From positions 321,430-385,429 of the forward strand of contig NW_004190420.2 in assembly GCF_000224145.3 (NCBI RefSeq): a stretch of DNA of 64,000 nucleotides, in the 5' to 3' direction. Below the pieces are notes generated by a model. That model searched no databases. It saw only the letters and a list, made by a program, of their open reading frames with translations, and was not told where the DNA came from. This DNA is from Ciona intestinalis. Taxonomy: Eukaryota > Chordata > Ascidiacea > Phlebobranchia > Cionidae. Positions 46,068 to 58,728 of this stretch are shown piece after piece; within the stretch, counting starts at the first letter, position 1; each line of letters starts with the position of its first letter. Made by a program: the position numbers and the translations under genes.

Positions 46068-47324
46068 AGCTTTTGTTAATCTAAACTATCTTTTTATAAT
46101 ACCTGAATTCAACAAGTGTAAATTCACTGAAAACTGTCTCCATGCCGAGGTGCAAACTTTTGCTAATATTTTGAGTACCAAAAATGCTTTGTTATTGGAC
46201 CGTATAGGATATGTAGCTTGGAAATAATTAAAAAGCGACTATATATAAAATGTACGGTTACTACCAGTATGCTTCTGACACACTGTTGAACATCAAACCT
46301 TCTATGGCGAAATATTGAACGAAATCCTGTTAATGAGTAACAAGCAGCGACAGGCAACCGCTGAGCTGAACGTTGTCAATAAACTCACGATTATCAAAAG
46401 AGCAAACACAACAAAAGACTAAGGCAGCTTTAATGAATAGGAACAAACGAAAAAAAGCTTCCAAAGAAAATTAAACATGTATTAAATTTTGCTTCGTCAA
46501 ATGTCACTAATGTAAAAACAGGGTTTTACTTAGTCTTTTTTACACAGACCCCACCATATATATAGGCCAAAGCGAAGCAGCGCCAGGCACACTTCCCGAC
46601 GAATTTAATTTTACTCTGACTGGAACCTCTTTTTTACTCTGACTGTAACCATATTTCGAAGTTTGATTACAACAATCGTTTAGTATTCGCTAATTAGACG
46701 TTTTGTATTTAACGTAAAATGGGTGCCCAATAACAACAACAACAACTGTTTGGTGAAAACGGTTTTATACTGGCACTGACTATGGCATGATCCCATAAAC
46801 ATTGATTGTTAACGAATGCGCGATATGTTGCGCACACCCGCAATAGAATCTAGAATGTGTCGAAATATTTGTTCTGTGTCATAAATTTTCTACATTCTTT
46901 GTAGTGTATTTAATCAGCCAGGCATGGTCATAAACACACGAGCATTTTTATTGGGTATTTTGTTTTGAATATTGCAAGTTAAATATCACAAGCTGTCACT
47001 GTTTAGTTAAGATAGAATGATGTAGCCATTTAAGCATGAAAGATTTTCTAACATTCTAACATTACCGACCATACAAAAATGCTTTTTTATATTCTTATAA
47101 TAAATTGAACCAATACAGTAGAAACTGTTTAGCTAGTTGTTTTGTCGAACATGTAATAGAAATGAAACAGTATGTACATCAGATTGAAAATAAAAAATAT
47201 GCAAGTTGTGACTCGCGTATAGTCAGTGAGCAGTGTAAGGAATAATGGAGATTTGAATTTAAATGAAATATTCACTTCAAGTCAAGCAGATAGTATAAAT
47301 AGTTTTTTCGATTCTTCATCTGTG
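46068..47324. other. Intergenic, no gene recognised
   Basis: Lies between two minus-strand genes. It should hold the promoter of the membrane-protein gene and the 3' end of the receptor-like gene. The sequence is AT-rich with no long frame and no repeat-family member that I can identify. Confidence 0.5.
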
Positions 47325-49266
47325 TCATACACTATCAAGATTGAAGTTTTGTGATCCATCTGTGTTATCACTATCGGGTTCCGCGGCACACGAGAAACTG
47401 GCCAGAGAAGCAACAAACTTGATCGCAGAGTTTCGTATGTCATAACATGTAACTATAAATACGAAAGAAAGGCGTGTTAAAATTATTTAGCGAAAATAGG
47501 TTATATAGCAGTGCCATAAGATTAAACGAAACCATCCACCTCAGCGCCGTGGCACAGCAATGGTAAGCGCCGCCTTTAATCTAGAGGCGGCTTCTAACCT
47601 TACTTGGATAGTCGTTGCAACCGTTGTGGGAGTATGTGCCTTTGGGCACGAGGTTTAACGAAAATGGTTGTAACCGAGTGGTTACTAAAAGGTTGTCTAA
47701 AAAGTGTCAGCCGTACATAAAAAAGAAAAAGTTAAATACACGTGGTCACTCGTAAGCTGGCGCGAGGTGTATGAAACAGAACGACCGTGTTTTAACGACT
47801 GTCGTTTTCCGACAACGCGAGGATAAAGCAAGTTGCATTCAGTTACAATCCAGTCAGTTACCTTCAAGTATAAAGTGAATGAAGACGAAAACAATGATTT
47901 GAGAGAGAACGAGAATGCAAATGATCACCACCGCCTTCAAGATCACTATCTGTTGATCATCTGCGCATGATGGATAAGGTGGTTATAGGTTGTTGGTGGG
48001 GGTGGGGGTAATACATTATACCACACAAATTATCTGATTAACTGTCAACTTTGTCGCAGATCTACTTAAACATTTTAGATTTACGTAAACACCCCCTCGG
48101 AATGGATTATATAGACAGGCTTGATGACATACTTTACATTTAAAAGCAGAATCAATATTTCACATTTTTCTCTTTAATGGTGTTACATATACATCTTTAG
48201 ACAAAAAATGCACACTAACAGAAAAACATAAATTTATATATAAAGTTGGAAATTATAATTACCGTTATTTGCCGTGACAGTGTGTTTGGTGTTTGATTGG
48301 GTGCTACGACAAGAATTTGGTACGACTTCAAAATTACACATCGTTTTATTGCAGCAACAAAACGCAGACAGATCTAAATGCGCAACATAGGAGTAAAGTG
48401 AGGGGTTAGAAAGGAAAATCAGCAAATGATTCCAAAAAGGAAATTAGTTAAGCAAGTTTAAAACCAAGTATAGATACTCCAAGAGTTGTCGAGCAACGAA
48501 ACATTAAAACCTATATATATATATATGGATATTTATGTATTAAATGCACTCCATACCCTGTTTACAGCTTTTCGGGTTTGCTTCTCCACAGGTCGACGAT
48601 CCGCAGTAAAATTTATTTCGTGGCTGGATTTCTGTTCTGGGCAGGCAACCTGCATTAGCGAATACATACTGTCAAAGAAATATGTATGAACTTAATAAAG
48701 TAGGTTGGGAGAAGATGGGACGCATTTTCATTGTTTTCTCGTCGCATTGGTAGTAAACAAAGAACAATCACATTCAAAATATTATAAACCCGTATTCTCA
48801 CAACTCCCATAGACATTTGGCTTCTGTGTTAAAGGTGTCCCATTTTACCCCACAGAACTACCTACTTTACCGCAAGAATTTAGTGCGGTTAAACTCGTAA
48901 ATACAGTTGCTGTTTATCGATAAAGCAGGCATTTGGACGTAAATTTCATGGCAAACAAACAACATTGTTTAATTCCTTATTTTACTTACCTTGGGTAAGA
49001 AGTTTCAATCTTTTCCCATCGTGTTTCCAAGTAGCATAGCAAATCTAAGTGTAGTTTAAACTTATTCAAAACAGGCTACGTGCGTTAAATAAAAACATCC
49101 TTACATTTTGGTCTTTACAAACTTCAGTGTGGTTCGACTTTTGTGGAATAACTTTACCCGGACGTCCACGGTTTCCTAACTGCAACCCAAGCTTTATGCA
49201 TTCGAAGCTGTTCGTTGACTGCACGGCAAACAAAACCATAAAGAGAAATGCAATAGTAACCAGCAT
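47325..49266 (-). CDS. Secreted TGF-beta type II receptor-like ectodomain protein
   Basis: Five exons in phase: 49105-49266, 48990-49044, 48557-48649, 48263-48373, 47325-47452, giving 182 residues. MLVTIAFLFMVLFAVQSTNS is a signal peptide. The mature part has the three-finger cysteine pattern of activin/BMP type II receptors: EVCKDQNICYATWKHDG (receptors have CFATWKN or CYGLWEK at this place), then LLTQGGCLP, where receptors have VKQGCW, a YCGSSTCGE turn, and FCCCNKTMCN, which corresponds to FCCCEGNMCN of ACVR2. The first four exons are secure by motif. The last exon (VTCYDIRNSAIK to NLDSV, stop) rests on splice signals and phase only. It has no hydrophobic membrane segment, and I find no kinase exons before the next gene. 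A soluble ligand trap is a reasonable but unproven role. A SINE and a MITE lie in introns. Confidence 0.75.
47543..47850 (+). mobile_element. tRNA-derived SINE, near full length
   Basis: Head CAGCGCCGTGGCACAGCAAT with a following Val/His-like anticodon region, then GTTGTGGGAGTATGTGCC, GGGCACGAGGTTTAACG, GTAACCGAGTGGTTACTAA, TCAGCCGTACATAAAAAAG, CACTCGTAAGCTGGCGCGAG, ACTGTCGTTTTCCGAC and GCGAGGATAAAGCAAGTTGC. It lies in the last intron of the receptor-like gene, opposite to it. Confidence 0.85.
48699..48854 (-). mobile_element. MITE-1 copy with an internal deletion
   Basis: Ends GTAGGTTGGGAGAAGATGGG and GGTGTCCCATTTTACCCCAC. About 40 bases shorter than other copies because the TTAAAACACGATCAGGATAT part is missing. 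It lies in intron 2 of the receptor-like gene. Confidence 0.8.
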
Positions 49267-51619
49267 GGTAAACTAAAAACTTGTTCTACATATCCTGCTG
49301 TGTTCGGAAGTGGCACAAGAAAACATTCTACTTGGTCATTATCAACGATAGACGTTTTTCACTCCCTTGTTATCGCGAGCAGGTGCAGTAGAAGTTTCGT
49401 ATATAGGAGTTAACAGGGATCAAAGAAGTTACTAACGGCAACGAGGTTCATATTTAATGACGTCATATTTTGGGGTGATATCATCGATAATTTTTTTTGT
49501 TAAATGCCGTTTTGCGAAACGGAGCGCCAGGGTTAGTTTTGCGTGTTACCGAACATATGGCACAAACTAGTAAAAAATCATTTCAAAAACATGTTATCCC
49601 TGTTTTACATATATTGTTTTTTGGTTATGTGGATCTTCCCGTTTCTTAAGATTTTCTTCGTTCTCTTGTAAAAAAAAGTTTAAATACAGTAAACTTCTAT
49701 TGTGCATGTTTGTACCATGCGGTCACCGAGGTTGGTACTTTTCCATTACGACCGCTATTCACATCAACAGTAACTTTTTCAGTGTTTATTAGAGCGACAC
49801 CTAACGCCAAAAGCTATTGTCTTAAATGCGAAAATGTCATCGCAAGATGTTGACAAAGAGCCATCAACTTAACTTTAAATATATTTATTGGAATATTTTA
49901 AAATCGAAAAAAAAAAATCGATCGGACAACATTTAAAATAGATACATGGAGTAAATTTTATTGTAATAAGTTATTCTATCGTGAAATGGTTATCCAAATG
50001 TCGTGTATGGTATACATATGAAGCGGTTTTGAATGACGAAGTACTGAAGAGAGTTTCTCCTCTGCCGTTGAGAGCAAATTTAGCAAAGTACTAGGTTGAG
50101 AGGAGTGTTTCTTTTTTCTCTTTTAGTAATCAAACCAAACACGTTGTTTTCCTCGCGTGCTTACCGTCTCGGCAGTTTGAAATAGCGCGTGAGGTTCACT
50201 GTGTTTGGGATGATTACATTTAACAGTATGTTAAAATAGAGCAATGAGATTTATAGTGTTTGAACTTGTTAGTGTACTAGGTTTGAAGGTTAGAAAAAAC
50301 TGCAATGGTTTGTTTGCTGTGTTATTATTAAGTAGGTCAACGTTTGTGGTTGAGTTTTTGTAAAAGTTACAACAAGACAGTTGTTTTGTTATAAACATAG
50401 TGTACACATAGCATCGACAGTGTGTGTGTGAAGAAATTACCGAAAATTACCATCGACAGTGTGTGTGTGAAGAAATTACCGAAAAATTTGCGCAGCTCTT
50501 AACCGCCCATAGTCGCTTTTTAGCTTATCAGATAAGCCAGTGTGGTTTTCCTGTACAAGCTACGTCAGCGAGGACAATACTTTTTATATCAGCAGATTCG
50601 TCTATTCCTGTTGTTGATACCGAAAAACTTTGGATTCGGAAATAGCTGTCGAATGAACTGTATGGTTGGCCGATTGCGTTTTGCATTCTTTTGCAATTAG
50701 TCTAATTTACCAAAAAGAGTGATGCCTCATTAAAGAGAAAGCACGGCAGCAGTTGTGTTTGGTTACATTAGTAAATTAATCCCAGATTAAAGTTGTACAC
50801 ACGGTATTGGTCACACATTACCGGGGGACATCTAACACGGCCTTTTTGCCGATCAACGCACGTACTGCTGGGAAATGAAAAGACAAACCGGCTGCTGCTT
50901 TCACCGCACGTCCCAGGAGAGAGCATTCGATCCGAAACTGCGCGCCGTTAGCACTACGAGCGCGTTTCAAATACTCGTTTAAATTAATTAAACCAGATGT
51001 AAAGGGGCAGGAGTTCGTTTGGTGATATTTCACGGGTAGAATGAATCAGGAGTCCGTCACAATAGTTCAGTTTAAACAGATGACTTTTCATTGTGATATC
51101 ATAGTTTGACTCGGATTGTTTATGAAAGTCTATAGATTGGCTTTTAGCCAGTCTGTGTACCAGAGATCTGTAATGTATACCATAACTAGCAGCCGTTAGT
51201 TTCTGACTGATTAAGCCTTATCACTGCCTCTTTGTAATCATGTATTGACGTTTCCCTATCCCAGCACGTGGTTGCCAGACTAATTTAAAGCTTCCCGGCC
51301 GCGTTGAAGCACGTCATTTCCGGCCTCGGTGTGAAATATGACGACTATGTGGCATTAGAACGTTGACAGCCAACCCAGGGAAGAAGTATATTGCAGCCTT
51401 TAGAATAAAGTCGGCGTGCATGTTGCTTGTTTAATGGAGCATAGTCTTGTGTTGTGGTTATTGGAAAAGCAGTGGGCCACCGGTTTGATCAATAGAATTG
51501 TTGTTTTAGCAGATACACTGTAAGCTGTATTGTCTGTTGTAATAGGAAGTGCGCCTGTTTGGCTGTGAATCTTTGAACGACAATTTACGAATTATAAGAA
51601 GATACTAACAAGGTCTTAA
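49267..51619. other. Intergenic region between divergent genes
   Basis: The region lies between the receptor-like gene (minus) and the SDR gene (plus). No coding exon is recognised. It contains a 39-base tandem duplication (50412-50489) and a somewhat GC-richer stretch at about 50810-51400 that could be promoter-proximal sequence of the SDR gene. Confidence 0.5.
50412..50489 (+). repeat. Two tandem copies of a 39-base unit
   Basis: The unit begins CATCGACAGTGTGTGTGTGA and continues AGAAATTACCGAAAA; copies start at 50412 and 50451 and are almost identical, so the duplication looks recent. Confidence 0.85.
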
Positions 51620-53776
51620 ATGGCGAAGTCACACCAGAAAAATGTTGTAATCACTGGTAAGTACTATGTTGTATTTACTTTTTTTCTGGTACTAACTAAT
51701 GAAATTGTTGTAGAATAATTGTAAGAGGTGTAACAGTCACCATAAACTGAACAGCTGGTTAAAATGAAACTGTTTGTTCTCAGGTTGCGATATTCCGAAT
51801 TCATATGGATACGAACTAGCATTGTGCCTTGACCACCAAGGGTATGTTGTGTTTGCTGGATGCACCGACTGCAACAGTGTGGGAGCCAGGTCCCTCGCAT
51901 CACGTGGTTCTACTCGATTGGCTGTCATGCAGATTGACGTCACAAAACAAGACGAGATTGATGACGCAACCGAAATGATCCAAGACATGATTGGAGACGA
52001 GGGTAGGCGCTGTGTAAATAACCACTGTTTGTACTCGCTTGGGCGTGTTACGTATTTCCGATTATCATTTACACGCGATCGCTATGAATGAATTATAGAA
52101 CTGTCAACTGTGTACTGGGAGCGATCTTCACGTTGTTTTCTTACATACGTTCGGTTTTCAAGTCTGTTTTCATCAGTTCTATATGACATCTCAAATCAGT
52201 GTTTTCACAGGCTTGTGGGCGGTTGTGAATTGCGCTGAGTTTTACACGGTGGCGGAAGCGGACTGGTGCAGTGTTGAGGACTATGAACAATCAATGCAGG
52301 TCAACTACCTCGGTACTGTGCGCGTCACTAAGTCCCTGCTCCATCTTATCCGGCGAGGCAGGGGAAGGATCGTAAACCTCAGTAGTATGGCAGGTAGTTA
52401 CACACACACGTCACTATTTCACCGGTGCCTTAAAACAAATCACAAAACGTCTTATTTAATTGCTATATTATATCTATTATATACTGTGACTTATAGGCCC
52501 AAATTACCCATATTTACATCATGAATTACATGACACGCCTACCTTGGTGCATATGATAATTAAACCTTGTGACTGTGATGTCATACTCACAGGTTGCCTC
52601 GCTCGCGCTGGACAATCCGCGTATTCTGCGAGTAAATTTGCACTTGAAGCTTTCACCGACAGCTTACGGCAGGAAATGCTTAAGTGGGGAGTGTATGTGA
52701 CCTTGGTTGAACCTGCTTATTTTCCAGGTGGGTGACTGTTGCAATGTTTCTGATTATATTTAAAGAGATTACATGCTCACATATAGTGCTTAAAGTAACT
52801 CTTTGTAATGAAGCGATCCGGTAATTATTCTCACACCACACCAACGAGACATTAGGCTCGACTTCAACAACACTTTAACCCACGCGCCTTTGGTAATATT
52901 TATGCGACGCCGCTTCGGTATTTTGCCTAGCGTACGATTGTAATTGCTTAGGGATCAATTATCGGAACTTACCTTCAGATTAACAAGCCAAAGTTAGTGG
53001 AAAGATCATGCCATGCCCTCAGTTTATTGATCATTCCACAGTCTATGTATATTTCATGAAGTTTTAGTCTAAATTATTTATGCTTCTCCGAGTTGTACCA
53101 CTGCGTATTGCAGCGCAGCAATTGGCGCTCTATTGTCTTGTTTAACCAGCAACCTAGTTGCAACAATTGAATGTTTGAGATGATTATATTTTACTCAGAG
53201 GGTAGTCTTGTGTTATCTGAACCACAAACCTCCGTTCGCCTCAAGAGAGTCCCAGATCACGTGAAAGAGGTTTATGGAGAGGATTACTTCGTCGACTTTA
53301 TCAACTCCGTGTCGAGGAACGATCCAACCACCCAGGAAGAGGGGAAGAGCAAGTCAACTGAAACCCTTCTTCCGAAGAGTTCGTCTTCCACTCTCACATC
53401 CGGCTACTCCTCCCTATCTTCCACCTCCGCATCCCTAAAAAAGAAGATGCCCTCCGGGGTGATGGCTAACCCGGGAGACTACGATCCTGAGACACAAAAG
53501 GAGGAAAAGAAACGCCGATCTCTCTCACTCGGAGGAGGAGCATCCTCCACCCTTAAATCCTCCCCGGACTTCGGAAACACCAACCGCGTTCTCCATGCGC
53601 TTTCAGAAGCAGTGACTGCTTACTCCCCGAAAGTTCGCTACTTCGTCGGTTCGTTCCAGGATCGGATGGTAAAGTCAGCATCAGCCTTCCTTCCTACCGT
53701 TGTCATGGACACATACCTCACGTCGGGTAGCCTGTCTAAGTGTGTACCAAAGGTGATAAAGGAAAAGCAGGAATGA
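51620..53776 (+). CDS. Short-chain dehydrogenase, BDH1/SDR9C-like, with degenerate cofactor motifs
   Basis: Five exons in phase: 51620-51656, 51784-52002, 52211-52393, 52593-52727, 53199-53776, giving 383 residues. The fold follows BDH1 (D-beta-hydroxybutyrate dehydrogenase) and retinol dehydrogenases: ITGCD, GYVVFAGC, IDVTKQDE, GLWAVVNCA, VNYLGTVRVTKSLL, GRIVNLSSMAG, active-site YSASK, LVEPAYFPG, and the C-terminal VLHALSEAVTAYSPKVRYFVG. Two normally invariant sites differ. The dinucleotide-binding TGxxxGxG reads TGCDIPNSYGY, and NNAG reads NCAE. A Ser/Lys/Pro-rich insert of about 80 residues separates the KEVYGEDYF region from the C-terminal helix, where relatives have 20-30. The catalytic Ser (LSSMAG) and Tyr-x3-Lys are present. 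It may be a divergent enzyme or a non-catalytic relative. Confidence 0.88.
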
Positions 53777-55352
53777 GTCAACATATACTAGATGACCCTT
53801 CGTTCGAATCTGTTCAGAAAATCGCAATTAAAACGACATAACATCGCATACTGTCCCCATATATTATTCATGCCCACACAACCCAATGAAAAATAATGCG
53901 CAATACAGCAACATTGAACCATTAAAGTAACCGTTAACTGTCAGTTGGATTATGTTGTAACACACAAGGAACCATCCATTATCCAACTTTGCATTGTCAT
54001 CGTGTGCCTTATCATTCGAAGCACAAATCATATTTTTAACAAGATAGACAGAAATGTTGAGAGATTTCCCTTCCTCGTACGCAGCAGTTTTGTTTTTACT
54101 TCATATTCTTTATCACCCTTGTTTTTTTCTTTACAAACATCATGCATGGATAAGTACAAGGTATATATTACTTTGTTCTCATGCTGCTAAAGCTGTTTTA
54201 AATGATACGCACTTTTTAGGGCATTTTCTTCGAAATGTTTTGCATTAAAGTCTTGTTTTTGTTAATCAATGCTCGTTTCTTTGCATTGTATTCTTTTGCG
54301 TTCTTTTAACTTTTAATATTAAACCAAAAGAAAACGATATCGAGTGCTTGAATATAAAGCCAAGTATGTCACAGACGTTTCCTTGGTAACTGACGTCACA
54401 TCGCTTTTGATGCGGTCGAAACATGAACGAAAACGGGCCGTTGAATTTTGGTTCGATTATTTATAGGTTTTGATTGATTTACTGGGCCACAGCAATTATA
54501 TTACAACCCTCGTTACTCTGTAATGTTGCTGACGATGACATGGCAAAGGGCGTGCTCATTAATAATGTCTATAATCACATGGTTGCCATAAAGCGCTTGA
54601 GGCTGTGTGTAAGTACGGTTAACCTATCAAATACCGGCATGTACCACAAACATTTCTCGTAACTTCCGAACAAGGGCCGTTGATCTAAAACCAGCTGATG
54701 ACGAAATGCGGGTTTATAGTTAAAATGACACACCGTGACCGTACCCCATATTATACGAAAAATGAATCATAAAGTATCACAATCGATATCTTTGTATTCT
54801 CGTTCAAGAAACCTATCATATTTTCTCAACCGTTATATTTGCCTGAATTGCCTCTCAAAAGCGTAGCCCTCTTAAAGTAAACACCTTTTCACAAATCATT
54901 GAAACCCCGGGACGATGACGTAATTGCGGTGACGTAATCGGTTTTGACTTGAGTGTCGTCGACTCAAGTCTCGGATATTAACGTTTTGGGTTGATTATAT
55001 CAACGGAGATGCGGCCTCTAGGGGTTCAAATCATCGGGTTGTGTGACATAAGGAGTTAAACAGCTAAGTCACAATGGTGACGTAGGAAAAACTTTTATTT
55101 CAATTGTGAATCATTGCTTACTATTTGTGACTGCAACCTACTACACGTGTTCGTGACTGCGTAACTAGGCAGAGGCTGAATGCTGGTAACATGTAAACAA
55201 AGCTGTGACTCGTGGTTTATTGGTAAACAATGGTGGAAGTTGTAAACGTTAAGACGTTAACGACTCACGACGTAGCGAAGACATAGGGCCTTTATCAAAC
55301 TTCAAAGCGCCTTCTTTTGTTTGGTCTGATATTAAAGTTGGCATGTTGGACC
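53777..55352. other. Intergenic between convergent genes
   Basis: 3' flanks of the SDR gene (plus) and the ADP-ribosylhydrolase gene (minus). Only short frames without motifs; no repeat-family copy recognised. Confidence 0.55.
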
Positions 55353-57776
<2,424 letters not shown>

Positions 57777-58728
57777 GGTGCTGTTCGTAACCGCGCTGCT
57801 GACTGTATACTGAATACGCCAAAGGCAACTATGGTTTACATTTGACCAAGGTCTGACGGGATGCAGATCTGTCCACTCACGCTAGACAGCTGAGATAACA
57901 CTAGGAGACTATTATATCACCTCAAAGTTGCAAACTGCTGGAACATAAAGCACAACATACGGCGCAAATAAATTTAAAGTGATACGTCGTTATGATTGCA
58001 CTATTTTAAAACATATTTTTATCCAGCCACTGGTTCTATTTGGATAATTTAGTTGTTCTTGGATAATAGTAGTGTGGGAAAGACGGAACACCTTTAGTAC
58101 ATGATATCCAAATATCCTTATCGTGTTTTAAACAATCAATAGCGGTCCATAGGAGTCGTGAGGATAAGGTTTTATAACTGTATGTTTTTTGGTTACTATT
58201 AAATGAGACAAGAAGATAAAATAAAAAAGATTCCCAACTTACCCCGCCCTACTATTTATTAAACTGGGACAACGCTATAATAATGCATTTGCTCATAAGG
58301 ACAACACAGTCATTTATGCCACTACAAGTTTTATTAAATTTTGCAGAAGATACAATCAACTAAACGAGCAATGCAAAATTAAGCGGACTTGGCCTGCTTT
58401 AATATATATGTGCGTTAATTTAATAAGTTGATTGCCCGCAAAAGTACAGAACAACAGTCCATACGAAATTGTATGAACTAAAAATCGGAAACACAATGAA
58501 CATGTATGAGGTGTTTTCGTCTTTGTTTAGAGGACAGATGAAGAAAACTTTTTTTCCAAACCTCCAAATCTTGACTGTAGGCAATTCCGTATATGTACAT
58601 GATATAAAAGCGTTAGAAGCTGCGTGTGAATATATTATTAGCGTGCAGTGTTTGTTGTTAATATCAAAGCGAGTGTTGAATCGTTGATGCAATCAGTGAA
58701 CTCCGTGTGACGAGCATGTTTTATAAGT
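57777..58728. other. Intergenic with one MITE
   Basis: Upstream of ADPRH and downstream of the SLC6 gene, both minus strand. Apart from the MITE at 58068 nothing is recognised. The right part is presumably SLC6 3' untranslated sequence. Confidence 0.55.
58068..58254 (+). mobile_element. MITE-1 copy, diverged
   Basis: Ends TAGTAGTGTGGGAAAGACGG and CCCAACTTACCCCGCCCTAC. The interior CAAATATCCTTATCGTGTTT and TCCATAGGAGTCGTGAGGAT is recognisable. The two arms have drifted more than in other copies, suggesting an older insertion. Confidence 0.8.

Noticed and set aside
50818-51033. 71-codon minus-strand frame in a GC-richer patch
   Set aside because: No motif, no convincing splice context, and it lies in the probable promoter region of the SDR gene.
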